Source: Streptomyces ficellus (lineage in GTDB: Bacteria > Actinomycetota > Actinomycetes > Streptomycetales > Streptomycetaceae). Taken from it: DNA of 64,000 bases. Positions 49,824-57,693 of this stretch are shown here, in pieces. Made by a program: the position numbers and the translations under genes. The notes beneath the pieces were generated by a model. It did no database searches, had not been told where the DNA came from, and saw only the letters and a program-made list of their open reading frames with translations. The DNA lies in contig NZ_CP034279.1 of NCBI RefSeq assembly GCF_009739905.1, positions 5,952,001 to 6,016,000 of the forward strand, read 5' to 3'. Position 1 is the first letter of the stretch; the number at the start of each line of letters is the position of its first letter.

Positions 49824-51176
49824 TCAGCTGGCGTCTTCCTCGGCGGCGATCTGTGCCTGCACTTCGGCGCTGTCGGTGCCGGCGGCGCGGTTGCCGTAGC
49901 CGCGGTGAATGACCATGAGTTGGTCTTGCGTGCCGTTCTTGTCGCGGTAGACGACGACCGCTGGTCCGGCGCCGCTGGTGTGGCCGGGGAACTTCTGGTC
50001 GTCGGTCCAGGGGCCGCTGCCGGGCTTGTAGCTGGTCCACCACAGGTTCTGGTCCCCGTTGCCGTGGCCGCGGTGGACACAGTAGAGCCTGTTGTCGAAG
50101 ACTGCCAGGCCGGGCCCCTCCAGGCTGGAGTGGGCGCGGAACTTGTTGTCCGAGCCCCAGCCCCCGGCGCTCGTGTAGGTGGTGTGCCACAGGGAGGTGT
50201 CGTTGCCGCTGCCTCGGTGGACCATGTGGAGCGTGCCGCCATACACCGCCAGTGCAGGGTTCGAGGCTGTGGAGTGGCGGGGGAGCGGGGTGTCTTGGGT
50301 CCAGCCCCCCGAGCTGGTGAAGGTGGTGTGCCACAGCGTGCTATCAGAGCTGGCACCCTTGTGGACGCAGTGCAGCTTCTCGTCGTACACCGCCAGAGCC
50401 GGGCCGGCAGAGCTGGAATGGGCGCCGAGCGGCCTGTCTGCGGACCAGCCCCGGCCGTCGAAGGTGGTGTGCCACAACTTGGTGTCGCTGCCGTGCCCGC
50501 GGTGAACGCAGTGCAGCTTCCCGTCGTACACCGCCAGAGCCGGGCCGGCGGCGCTGGAGTGGGCGCCGAACTCCGTGTCCACAGACCAGCCATTGTCAGG
50601 ATCGAACGAGGTCCACCACAGCCGCTGGTCGTCGAAGCCGCGGTGGACGAGGATCAGACGGCTGTTGAACACCGCCGCCGCCGGGTTCGCGGCGCTGGCA
50701 TGGGCCGGGAACATGGTGTCCTCGTTCCACTGAAAGTGACCGGTATCCGCGTTCCGACCGAGCACCGTCCACCACAAGTTGGGGTCCTCGGAGGGATTGA
50801 TCCCGATCGGGATGAGCATCGTCGGCGAAATCCACGGCGAGACCAGCTTGCAGCCATATCCCCTCGACACCGCCTGCACCCAGACCTTCTGCGCCATGGC
50901 CGCCAGAGTGACCAGCGTCGACAGGGGCTCCTTGAGAGCTTCGCCGAGGATGTCCGCGAGGAGGTCCTTGATCTCCAGGTACGCGTCCACCGCCGCCTGG
51001 TTCAGGTGAACCTCAAAACCCCACCACTTCGCCTCGAACCGAACGGTGGCGCCCAGCGCCTCCAGCTCCTTGCGTGCGTGCTCCGCCCTTTCCGCCAGCT
51101 CCGGCGGTGGCGTGTCGTAGAGCCCGCTGCTCTGCGGCGTGCTGTCCTGGGACTCGGTGGACTGGTCAATAGCCAT
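49824..51176 (-). CDS. Six-repeat beta-propeller (lectin-like) protein with unknown N-terminal domain
   Basis: 450 residues, no signal peptide. Residues ~140-430 hold six repeats of ~48 residues of the form LWHTTF..GW..D..L.AHSS..GPALAVYDGKLHCVHRG, as in PLL/PVL-type or tachylectin-like propeller lectins; sugar binding is likely but not shown. The N-terminal ~125 residues (FEAKWWGFEVHLNQAAVDAY, YGCKLVSPWISPTMLIPIGI) are helical plus a short hydrophobic part and were not recognised. ATG at 51176 with GAGGGAGATC upstream. Base composition is clearly lower in GC than in neighbours and the gene interrupts an ADP-ribosylglycohydrolase gene, so it was probably acquired by horizontal transfer. Confidence 0.8.
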   Translation of the reverse strand: MAIDQSTESQDSTPQSSGLYDTPPPELAERAEHARKELEALGATVRFEAKWWGFEVHLNQAAVDAYLEIKDLLADILGEALKEPLSTLVTLAAMAQKVWVQAVSRGYGCKLVSPWISPTMLIPIGINPSEDPNLWWTVLGRNADTGHFQWNEDTMFPAHASAANPAAAVFNSRLILVHRGFDDQRLWWTSFDPDNGWSVDTEFGAHSSAAGPALAVYDGKLHCVHRGHGSDTKLWHTTFDGRGWSADRPLGAHSSSAGPALAVYDEKLHCVHKGASSDSTLWHTTFTSSGGWTQDTPLPRHSTASNPALAVYGGTLHMVHRGSGNDTSLWHTTYTSAGGWGSDNKFRAHSSLEGPGLAVFDNRLYCVHRGHGNGDQNLWWTSYKPGSGPWTDDQKFPGHTSGAGPAVVVYRDKNGTQDQLMVIHRGYGNRAAGTDSAEVQAQIAAEEDAS

Positions 51177-51417
51177 GATCTCCCTCTCCATTGGCGAGTG
51201 TCGTACCGGCCTGCCCGGGCTCGGTACTCGAGGACCCCGGCGGAGATCAGGATGCACACATAGCGCAGCGTGATGACTGTATAGAGTCACTGACTGGCCT
51301 CAGGGGCTACTCAATCTGGCGGAAAACAGCCATGACCGTCCATACGGTGAAAACCGAGCCGGCTGTCACCAGGCGCGGACGGGAGCGACGGCGCACGCGC
51401 CCGCCCACGGCGGTGTC

Positions 51418-51618
51418 CTACCTGACCTTGAGCCCCGGCACCGCGCCGAGCGACAGCCTTGCCTGCCAGGCGGTCCGCTCCCACCGGCTGTTCCCGACTG
51501 CCCCGGCCCTGCCCTCAAATCGAACGCCGACAGGCTCGAAGGGCGCGCCGAGCGCGTCCCCGACGGCTGAGCCGAGGACGGTACCGACGACATGGGCGGA
51601 GCGGAGTGCGGGTGACAT
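51418..51618 (-). pseudogene. ADP-ribosylglycohydrolase, N-terminal fragment
   Basis: 66 codons. The start MSPALRSAHVVGTVLGSAVG, then DALGAPFE, is the typical first helix of ADP-ribosylglycohydrolases; similarity fades after ~residue 30 and the frame stops at 51418. The following catalytic part is gone and the rest of the gene resumes at 49790. TACCCT ends exactly 6 bases before the ATG, so the original leaderless promoter is still present. Confidence 0.75.
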
Positions 51619-51622
51619 GTGG

Positions 51623-52174
51623 TCAGGGTAGGGCGGGACGGTTGTGGGGGTCGTGGCGGTCGTGGCGGTCGTGGCGGTCGTGGCGGTCGTGGGGGTCCGG
51701 GCGCGGCGCCGCGTCTTCGGGCGCCCGGCGTGCGGCTGTGCGTCCAGTCGTGCCTCCGGCCGTGCGCGTCGCCGCCCGTACGGCCAGGAAGAGCAGCAGC
51801 CCGATGGGGGAGAGGAACACGGTCAGGACCAGCAGCGGGCCGGTGAAGGCCGGGTGGAGGCCGAGGCGGCGCGCTTCCAGGAACATCCACTGGCCGATGA
51901 GCAGGTCCCAGGCGACGACCTGCGCCCAGATGGCACCGGCTCCGTCGGCGAGGGAGGTCAGGGCGCGGAACGCCTCCAGGTCCGGTTCCCGTACGGCGAC
52001 CCACAGTTCGGGGGCCACCGGGGCCGCGAGACCGAGGTAGACCAGCAGGACCGGGACGACCGTGAGGGGTGAGGCGGCGATCCGGGACGTCCAGGACCAG
52101 GCCGGCGCGAAGATCATCAGCAGCCAGACCGGTGCCGCCAGGCAGAAGGACAACTCGAAGAGGAAGACGCTCAT
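51623..52174 (-). CDS. ABA4-like (DUF4281-type) membrane protein with His-rich tail
   Basis: 183 residues, about four membrane helices (FLFELSFCLAAPVWLLMIFA; VLLVYLGLAAPVAPELW; AQVVAWDLLIGQWMFLEARR; GPLLVLTVFLSPIGLLLFLA), the layout of the ABA4-like family. Function in bacteria unknown. The C-terminal tail DRHDRHDRHDRHDPH comes from a 9-base tandem repeat and could bind metal. ATG overlaps the stop of the preceding gene (ATGA), so the two are translationally coupled. The ADP-ribosylglycohydrolase promoter lies in its last codons. Confidence 0.75.
   Translation of the reverse strand: MSVFLFELSFCLAAPVWLLMIFAPAWSWTSRIAASPLTVVPVLLVYLGLAAPVAPELWVAVREPDLEAFRALTSLADGAGAIWAQVVAWDLLIGQWMFLEARRLGLHPAFTGPLLVLTVFLSPIGLLLFLAVRAATRTAGGTTGRTAARRAPEDAAPRPDPHDRHDRHDRHDRHDPHNRPALP
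51649..51693 (-). repeat. 9-base tandem repeat (five units) inside a coding region
   Basis: GGTCGTGGC on the plus strand repeated five times (last copy imperfect), encoding the DRH triplets of the ABA4-like protein tail. Unit number probably varies between strains. Confidence 0.8.
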
Positions 52175-53151
52175 GCCGCGTGCTCCGGGGTGGTGTCGGC
52201 GGTGGTGGTGCGGACGGGCGCGAGCGGGGGCGCGGGTGTGGGGCGGCGCAGTGCGGCCCAGCCGGCCGCCGCCGTGAGCGTGAGGACCACGGCCGCTGTG
52301 GTGAGGGTCGCCGCGTCAGGACGGATCAGCGGCTGGCCGCGCAGCGCCTGCCAGGTCAGCAGGGCCAGTACGGCCGCGTACGCCGCCGAGGCCACCAGCA
52401 CCAGGCGGAGCCGGACCCGCTCGTCGCGCAGCCGGGTGACGCGCGGGGCCAGCGCGAGGAGGGCGAGCACCAGCAGCGGGAGCAGTTGCAGCGCGTGCAT
52501 GCCGACGAAGTGCGGGATCCGCAGGTCGCCGCCGCCCGTCGACCAGCCGGTGAGCGGCATGCCGGGGCCGCCGTCCGGGACGCCGACGCTGTGCGCGCCG
52601 ACGATCTTCGAGGCGTTGCTCCGCTGGTCGGGCGTGGGCCGTGTCATCAGGAAGCCGAGCGCGGCACCGGCCAGCGCGATGAGGGCGCCGAGCCGGATGG
52701 CCCAGGCGGAGTCCCGGTCCGCGAGCCGGGCGCGGAACAGCAGGACGGCGATGACGACGGTCGCGGCCCACAGCACGACGATGGTCGCCCCCATGACGTC
52801 GAACAGCGCGGAGTCGAGGGGCGTCTCGTGGTTGAAGTGGCTGCGCCTGCCGCGGATCACCTGTCCGGTGATCACCACCATCTCGATCGCGCTCGTCACC
52901 GCCACGACGGTGCCGGCCCACCAGCCCGCCCGGTGGAAGCGGGGGAGCAGCGAGAGCATCCAGGCCAGCGACATGGAGTAGGCGATGAACGACACGGAGA
53001 ACTTGAACGGCTTGAACCAGATCGCCGACCCGACGAGGACGCGGTCGTCGACGACCATGCCGACGGCGGACACGACCGCGAGGACCGCCATCGTGGCCGA
53101 GAAGACCGTCAATGGCTTGTGCAGGCCGGCGAAGCGGCTGGGAACGGACAT
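52171..53151 (-). CDS. Hypothetical polytopic membrane protein
   Basis: 326 residues with about eight predicted helices, e.g. FSATMAVLAVVSAVGMVVDD, AIWFKPFKFSVSFIAYSMSL, ATIVVLWAATVVIAVLLF and the LLPLLVLALLALAP segment. Unrecognised; the FKPFKFS and SHFNHET segments hold charged residues in or near helices that may be functional. First gene of a two-gene operon with the ABA4-like protein. Divergent from the MerR regulator with two palindromes between the promoters, so its expression is probably set by that regulator. Confidence 0.8.
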   Translation of the reverse strand: MSVPSRFAGLHKPLTVFSATMAVLAVVSAVGMVVDDRVLVGSAIWFKPFKFSVSFIAYSMSLAWMLSLLPRFHRAGWWAGTVVAVTSAIEMVVITGQVIRGRRSHFNHETPLDSALFDVMGATIVVLWAATVVIAVLLFRARLADRDSAWAIRLGALIALAGAALGFLMTRPTPDQRSNASKIVGAHSVGVPDGGPGMPLTGWSTGGGDLRIPHFVGMHALQLLPLLVLALLALAPRVTRLRDERVRLRLVLVASAAYAAVLALLTWQALRGQPLIRPDAATLTTAAVVLTLTAAAGWAALRRPTPAPPLAPVRTTTADTTPEHAA

Positions 53152-53177
53152 GTTTGATGACCCCCCTGACCATCATG

Positions 53178-53215
53178 GATAGTGGCACTATCCGCTATCT
53201 GATAGTGAGACTATC
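53178..53215. promoter_or_regulatory. Twin palindromic operators between membrane operon and MerR gene
   Basis: GATAGTGGCACTATC (53178-53192) and GATAGTGAGACTATC (53201-53215) differ at two central positions and are 23 bases centre to centre. Both are inverted repeats (GATAG/CTATC arms). They lie within 27-64 bases of the membrane-operon start and 55-93 bases of the MerR start. Confidence 0.7.
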
Positions 53216-53270
53216 TAGGATGGGGAGCGAGTTGGCAAGGGCGTGACGAAACGAAGTGGGTGAAGGCGGC

Positions 53271-53972
53271 GTGCGCATCGGTGAGTTGAGCCGCAGGACC
53301 GGGGTCTCGGTGCCGACGGTCAAGTACTACGTACGGGAGGGACTCCTCCCGGCAGGGCGGCTGAGCAGTCCGAACCAGGCCAGCTACGACGAGTCCCACG
53401 AGCGCAGACTGCGGCTGATCCGCGCCCTCCTGGAGGTGGGCGGCCTCTCGGTCGCCGCCATCCGGGAGGTGCTCGACGCGGTCGACGACGACGACCGGCC
53501 GGTGCACAAGGTGCTGGGCGAGGCCGCCGACCGCCTCGCCCCGCGCCACGCCGGCGAACCCGACGCGGAACTGGAGGCGACTCGCGTCGCGGTGGCCGAG
53601 TTCATCGGCGAACGAGGCTGGCGGGCCAACACGGACAGCCCGCAGGCCGAGGCGCTCGCCGCAGCGCTCGCCGCGCTGCGGCGGGTCGGCCATGCCGCGT
53701 ACGTCGAACTGCTGGACGACTACGCCGATGCGGCGGAGCGTGTCGCCGCCGCCGACCTCGCGTACGTGGCACGAAACGCCAAGCGCGAGGACCTGGTGGA
53801 GAGCGCGGTCATCGGCACGGTGCTGGGCGACGCGGTGTTCGCGTCGCTGCGACGCCTCGCCCACGTGGACGCCTCCGCCCGGGCGTACGGCGACAGGACC
53901 GGCATCGGTGCCCGGGGTGGCGAGGACGGCGAGGACGGCGACGCATCGGGGCCGGGGGCGGCGGCGGGGTGA
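53271..53972 (+). CDS. MerR-family transcriptional regulator
   Basis: 233 residues. MerR winged helix at the N-terminus (RIGELSRRTGVSVPTVKYYV, ~2-21), followed by helices with no metal-binding cysteines, so it probably senses an organic ligand or another protein. Residues ~85-205 form an all-helical domain. The C-terminal ~30 residues are Gly/Asp-rich. GTG at 53271 with GAAGG upstream; a GTG at 53256 is the alternative. Divergent from the membrane-protein operon and adjacent to the twin GATAGTG palindromes. Confidence 0.9.
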   Translation: MRIGELSRRTGVSVPTVKYYVREGLLPAGRLSSPNQASYDESHERRLRLIRALLEVGGLSVAAIREVLDAVDDDDRPVHKVLGEAADRLAPRHAGEPDAELEATRVAVAEFIGERGWRANTDSPQAEALAAALAALRRVGHAAYVELLDDYADAAERVAAADLAYVARNAKREDLVESAVIGTVLGDAVFASLRRLAHVDASARAYGDRTGIGARGGEDGEDGDASGPGAAAG

Positions 53973-54323
53973 CGGGCGGGGGGTGACGGCGGGGGCGGAG
54001 CCTGAGCGGTTGGCGGTGCCACGCTGGGGGCGGCGCGCCCGTCGGGCGGTTCGAGCGGTGGGCGGGTGCCCGGCGGTGGCGCCGGGCGGGCCCTCCGGGC
54101 GCGCTCGGCTCGCGTGAGCGCGCCGCCGCGCACGGCGGTCATGCGTACGTACGCGAGGCGCACCGCACCCGGCACCCGCACCCGCCCGGCCGGTCACCGC
54201 ACCACGACTGCGCGCCGGGCGTCGGCGGGGCAGTCGGCCCGCCGGCCGCGGCGGCTCCGGGCCGACCGTGGGGCCGGGCCCGCCGGCCCCTGGCTCCGGG
54301 CCGCACCGCCCGACCCGTCGGCG
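53973..54323. other. 351-base intergenic region between convergent genes
   Basis: Very GC-rich, between the MerR and siderophore-interacting-protein genes. Several open frames cross it but all give Arg/Pro/Ala-rich shadow translations. GGGCCGGGCCCGCCGGCCCC near 54268-54287 could fold as part of a terminator. No gene or clear site is supported. Confidence 0.5.
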
Positions 54324-55175
54324 TCAGGCCGCGGTCGGGCGGCCTTCCTGTTCGCGTTCGACCTGGTCGTTCCAGTCGCGCTTGATCGCCCGCCAGGCCT
54401 CGTCCGACTTGCCCAGGCGCCAGTAGCCCGAGATGGAGAGGCGTTCGCGGGGCACCTGGCGTTCCAGGCGGAGGTGGCGGCGCAGGTCCTTGACGAAGCC
54501 CGCCTCGCCGTGGACGAAGGCGTGCACGTCGCCGGGCGGGAAGTCGAGTGTCCGTACGGCGGTGAGGAGCGCCTCGCCGACCGGCCGGGTGCCACGGTGC
54601 AGCCAGTGGAGCTCGACGCCGGGCGGCAGTGCGATCTTCTGCTCGTCGTCGGGGGACTCGATCTCGATGAAGGCGCGCCCCACGGCGTCCTCCGGCAGCC
54701 GTTCCAGCGACGCGGCGATCGCGGGCAGCGCGCTCTCGTCGCCCACGAGGAGGTGCCAGTCCGCCGCCGGGTCCGGCGCGTACCCACCGCCCGGGCCCAG
54801 GAAGCGCACCGTCTCGCCCACCCGCGCGTTCGCCGCCCACGGGCCTGCCAGGCCCTCGTCGCCGTGGACGACGAAGTCGACCGTCATCTCCCGCTGGGCG
54901 GCGTCCCACGCCCGTACCGTGTACGTCCGCGTCGTGGGCCACTGCTCGCGGGGGAACTCCTCCCGGATGCGCGTCATGTCGAACGGCTCCGGGTACGTCA
55001 CGCCGGGCGGCGCGAAGAGCAGCTTGATGTAGTGGTCCGTGAACTCGTCCGCGGCGAGCCCGGCCAGCCCGTCACCGCCGAGGACGATGCGCACCATGTG
55101 CGGCGTGAGCCGCTCGGTGCGCACCACGCGCGCCTCCTGCGCCTTGGGTGCCTTACGGGCCGGCTGATCCGCCAC
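54324..55175 (-). CDS. Siderophore-interacting protein (FAD/NAD(P)H reductase)
   Basis: 283 residues. Cytosolic flavoreductase that releases iron from imported ferric siderophores. FAD-binding barrel with RTYTVRAWD (~82-90), then the SIP_C NAD(P)H domain with HLLVGDESALPAIAASLERL (~138-157) and a C-terminal SGYWRLGKSDEAWRAIKRDW (~250-269). GTG at 55175 with GGGAG 7 bases upstream. An iron box lies 26-39 bases upstream, so the gene should be repressed by DmdR1/IdeR when iron is ample. No siderophore biosynthesis or uptake genes are in the window. Confidence 0.95.
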   Translation of the reverse strand: MADQPARKAPKAQEARVVRTERLTPHMVRIVLGGDGLAGLAADEFTDHYIKLLFAPPGVTYPEPFDMTRIREEFPREQWPTTRTYTVRAWDAAQREMTVDFVVHGDEGLAGPWAANARVGETVRFLGPGGGYAPDPAADWHLLVGDESALPAIAASLERLPEDAVGRAFIEIESPDDEQKIALPPGVELHWLHRGTRPVGEALLTAVRTLDFPPGDVHAFVHGEAGFVKDLRRHLRLERQVPRERLSISGYWRLGKSDEAWRAIKRDWNDQVEREQEGRPTAA

Positions 55176-55200
55176 GGTGGTCTCCCGGGATGTTGGGTGC

Positions 55201-55214
55201 TTAGGCTTACCTAA
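55201..55214 (-). promoter_or_regulatory. Iron box (DmdR1/IdeR operator candidate)
   Basis: TTAGGCTTACCTAA: perfect TTAGG/CCTAA arms around a 4-base centre, closely matching the Streptomyces DmdR1 iron-box consensus, placed in the promoter of the siderophore-interacting-protein gene. Confidence 0.75.
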
Positions 55215-55243
55215 GTTAACACCCGTGGCCGGGGAACGCGGCC

Positions 55244-56176
55244 TCAGTCCCGGAGCGTGGTGAGGAGCCGGTCGAGCGACCCGCCGAGCCCCCACCGCGC
55301 CGCCAGCCGCTCCAGCTCGGCCGCGTCACGCGGCTCCACCGGCAGCGCCGGATCGAACGAGGGCAGCGCCACGTCCCCGGCGACCCGCACCACCTTCGGC
55401 GCGACCGCCAGATACGGCCTGGCCTCGTCCAGCCGCCTGCGCTGCGCGGGCGTCAGCGCGGACCTCGGGTCGTCCACCGCCGCCAGGATCCCGGCCAAAT
55501 CGCCGAACGCGTCCAGCAGCTTGGCGGCCGTCTTCTCGCCGATGCCCGGCACGCCCGGCAGGCCGTCGCTCGGGTCCCCCCGCAGCAGGGCCAGGTCCGC
55601 GTACCCCGGGCCGTCCACGCCGTACTTCCCGCGCAGCCACGCCTCGTCCGTGACCTGGAGGGTGCCCACGCCCTTGAGCGGATACAGCACCCGCACCCCG
55701 CGGGCGTCGTCCACCAACTGGTACAGGTCCCGGTCACCGGTCACGATGTCGACCGGGCCCGCCGCCCGCCCGGCCAGCGTCCCGATCACGTCGTCCGCCT
55801 CGTACCCCGCGACCCCCACCCGGGCGATGCCCAGCGCGTCCAGCACCGCCTCGATCACCGGGACCTGGGGCGACAGCGTGTCCGGCACCTCCTCCTCGTC
55901 CGGCCCCGTCTCCGTCTCCTCCGCCACCCGGTGCGCCTTGTACGACGGGATCAGCTCCACCCGCCACGCCGGACGCCAGTCCGCGTCCATACAGGCCACC
56001 AGGTCGTCCGGCCTGTGGTCCTGGACCAGCCGGGCGATGAAGTCCAGCAGCCCGCGCACGGCGTTCACCGGCGTGCCGTCCGGGGCCTTCACGGAGTCAG
56101 GAACGCCGAAATAGGCGCGGAAGTACAGAGAAGCGGTGTCGAGGAGCATCAGGCGTCGCGTCACAACCCCGATCAT
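55244..56176 (-). CDS. 5'-3' exonuclease (Pol I N-terminal-like)
   Basis: 310 residues, stand-alone version of the DNA polymerase I 5'-nuclease domain. Acidic metal-site residues appear in LLDTASLYFRAYFG (~10-23), CMDADWRPAWR, VAGYEADDVIGTLA (~120-133) and VTGDRDLYQL (~142-151), and the helix-hairpin-helix DGLPGVPGIGEKTAAKLL (~196-213) binds DNA. Likely removes flaps or RNA primers. The ATG at 56176 is used; a GTG at 56164 is as plausible because neither has a clear ribosome-binding site. Confidence 0.93.
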   Translation of the reverse strand: MIGVVTRRLMLLDTASLYFRAYFGVPDSVKAPDGTPVNAVRGLLDFIARLVQDHRPDDLVACMDADWRPAWRVELIPSYKAHRVAEETETGPDEEEVPDTLSPQVPVIEAVLDALGIARVGVAGYEADDVIGTLAGRAAGPVDIVTGDRDLYQLVDDARGVRVLYPLKGVGTLQVTDEAWLRGKYGVDGPGYADLALLRGDPSDGLPGVPGIGEKTAAKLLDAFGDLAGILAAVDDPRSALTPAQRRRLDEARPYLAVAPKVVRVAGDVALPSFDPALPVEPRDAAELERLAARWGLGGSLDRLLTTLRD

Positions 56177-56353
56177 GCCGCACCCCACTGACACCCGGCC
56201 GCCCCGCCGGCCGGAGGGGCGGCGCCGTCCGAGGACGGTTCCGTCCCTCCGGCCGTTCGAGCGGGCCGTCCCCTTCGCGTCTTTCCCTCCCGTTGCGCTA
56301 CTCGGTGGTACCGCCGCTGCGTAAGGTGGTCGCAGAGGGAGGGAGCCGAGGAC

Positions 56354-56968
56354 ATGGACGAGAAGGAGACGCTCCGGGTGGGCGTGGCCGTCCGCAGGAG
56401 GCGAAGAGCCATGGCGCTCACCCTCGCCGCGGTGGCCGCGCGCAGTGGGCTGTCCGTACCCTTCCTGAGCCAGATCGAGAACGAGCGCGCCCGGCCCAGT
56501 GAGCGCTCGCTGCAGCAGATCGCCGACGCTCTGGAGACCACGACGGTGGCGCTGCTCGACGCGGCCGACCCGGCGCGGACGGTCGACGTCGTACGGGCCG
56601 CCGGCGACCCCGGGCACGCCGGCGCGCGGGCCCTGGTGCGCGGCGAGCACCAGATGCACGCCGAGGAGTTCACCGGCGAGCACGACGCCGGGCGGGAACT
56701 CGTGCTGCGCAACGACGCCATGCTGTACGTCGCCGACGGCACCGCCCAGGTCGAGGCCGAGGGGCAGGCGTACCGGCTGGAGCGCGGCGACACCCTGTAC
56801 CTGTCGGGGGGCGTACGCCACCGCTGGCGGGCGGGCGACCCCCACACCCGGGTCCTGGTGGTCGCGGTCGCCGAGCACATCGAGACCAGGACGGCCGAGC
56901 AGGGTGCGCAGACGGGGAACGGAGCCAGGGGCGCGCGGACCCGGCCGTCGAGCGAGAAGGACGCCTAG
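56354..56968 (+). CDS. XRE-family regulator with cupin domain
   Basis: 204 residues. XRE helix-turn-helix at ~8-62 (RRRRRAMALTLAAVAARSGL, SVPFLSQIENERARPSERSL) and a cupin domain at ~95-170 (GDTLYLSGGVRHRWRAGD), the usual form of small-molecule-responsive regulators of this type. ATG with GGGAGGGAG upstream and a TAAGGT hexamer ~25 bases earlier. One base overlaps the next gene (TAG/GTG), so it is coupled to the metal-receptor-like protein and may respond to its ligand. Confidence 0.92.
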   Translation: MDEKETLRVGVAVRRRRRAMALTLAAVAARSGLSVPFLSQIENERARPSERSLQQIADALETTTVALLDAADPARTVDVVRAAGDPGHAGARALVRGEHQMHAEEFTGEHDAGRELVLRNDAMLYVADGTAQVEAEGQAYRLERGDTLYLSGGVRHRWRAGDPHTRVLVVAVAEHIETRTAEQGAQTGNGARGARTRPSSEKDA

Positions 56969-57693
56969 TGCGGGTCGTGTCGCTGGTCCCGTCCCTCACC
57001 GAGGCCGTCGCCGTGACGGCCCCGGGCGTGCTGGTCGGTGCCACGGACTGGTGCACCCACCCCGCCGGGCTGGCCGTCACCCGTATCGGCGGTACGAAGA
57101 ACCCGGACGTCGCCGCGATCGCCGCCCTGCGCCCCGACCTCGTCGTCGCCAACGAGGAGGAGAACCGGGAGCCGGACCTCGCCGCCCTGCGCGCGGCCGG
57201 GCTGGACGTCATGGTCACCGAGGTCCGCGGCCTGGAGCAGGCGTTCGCCGAACTGGACCGGGTGCTGCGTGCCTGCGGGGTCACGGACCGGCCGCGCTGG
57301 CTGGACGAGGCGGAGGCGGCGTGGGCGGCGGTCGCCCCGGACACGCACCGCAAGGCCGTGGTGCCCATCTGGCGCCGCCCCTGGATGGTGCTGGGCAGCG
57401 ACACCTTCGCGGGCGACCTGCTGGCCCGCCTCGGCGTCATGAACGTGTACGCGGACCACCCCGAGCGCTATCCGCGCGTTCCGCTCGACGAGCTGCGTGC
57501 CCGCGGCGCCGACCTCGTCGTCCTGCCGGACGAGCCGTACCGCTTCACCGCCGACGACGGGCCGGAGGCGTTCGACGGCCTGCCCGCCGCCCTCGTCGAC
57601 GGCCGGTACCTCACGTGGTACGGGCCGTCACTGGCCGGGGCGCCGGCGGCGCTGCGAGCAGCACTCCTCCGGCCAGTCCACGGGCCGTCCTGA
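56968..57693 (+). CDS. Helical-backbone metal receptor / cobalamin-binding-like protein (no signal peptide)
   Basis: 241 residues. Periplasmic-binding-protein-like (BtuF/FhuD) fold: MRVVSLVPSLTEAVAVTAPG, the CTHPAG-containing VLVGATDWCTHPAGL segment (~21-35), and ALRPDLVVANEEENREPDL (~51-69). Related proteins bind cobalamin or metal chelates outside the cell, but no signal peptide is present, so this copy is probably cytosolic. GTG at 56968 overlaps the XRE gene. Its last 83 bases overlap the TDT transporter gene encoded on the other strand. Confidence 0.88.
   Translation: MRVVSLVPSLTEAVAVTAPGVLVGATDWCTHPAGLAVTRIGGTKNPDVAAIAALRPDLVVANEEENREPDLAALRAAGLDVMVTEVRGLEQAFAELDRVLRACGVTDRPRWLDEAEAAWAAVAPDTHRKAVVPIWRRPWMVLGSDTFAGDLLARLGVMNVYADHPERYPRVPLDELRARGADLVVLPDEPYRFTADDGPEAFDGLPAALVDGRYLTWYGPSLAGAPAALRAALLRPVHGPS

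Noticed and set aside
49791..51417. Transposon or IS carrying the propeller gene
   Set aside because: No transposase, terminal inverted repeats or target-site duplication could be seen at either junction.
51649..51693. Tandem repeat considered as a mobile-element end or CRISPR
   Set aside because: It is an in-frame 9-base coding repeat within the ABA4-like gene.
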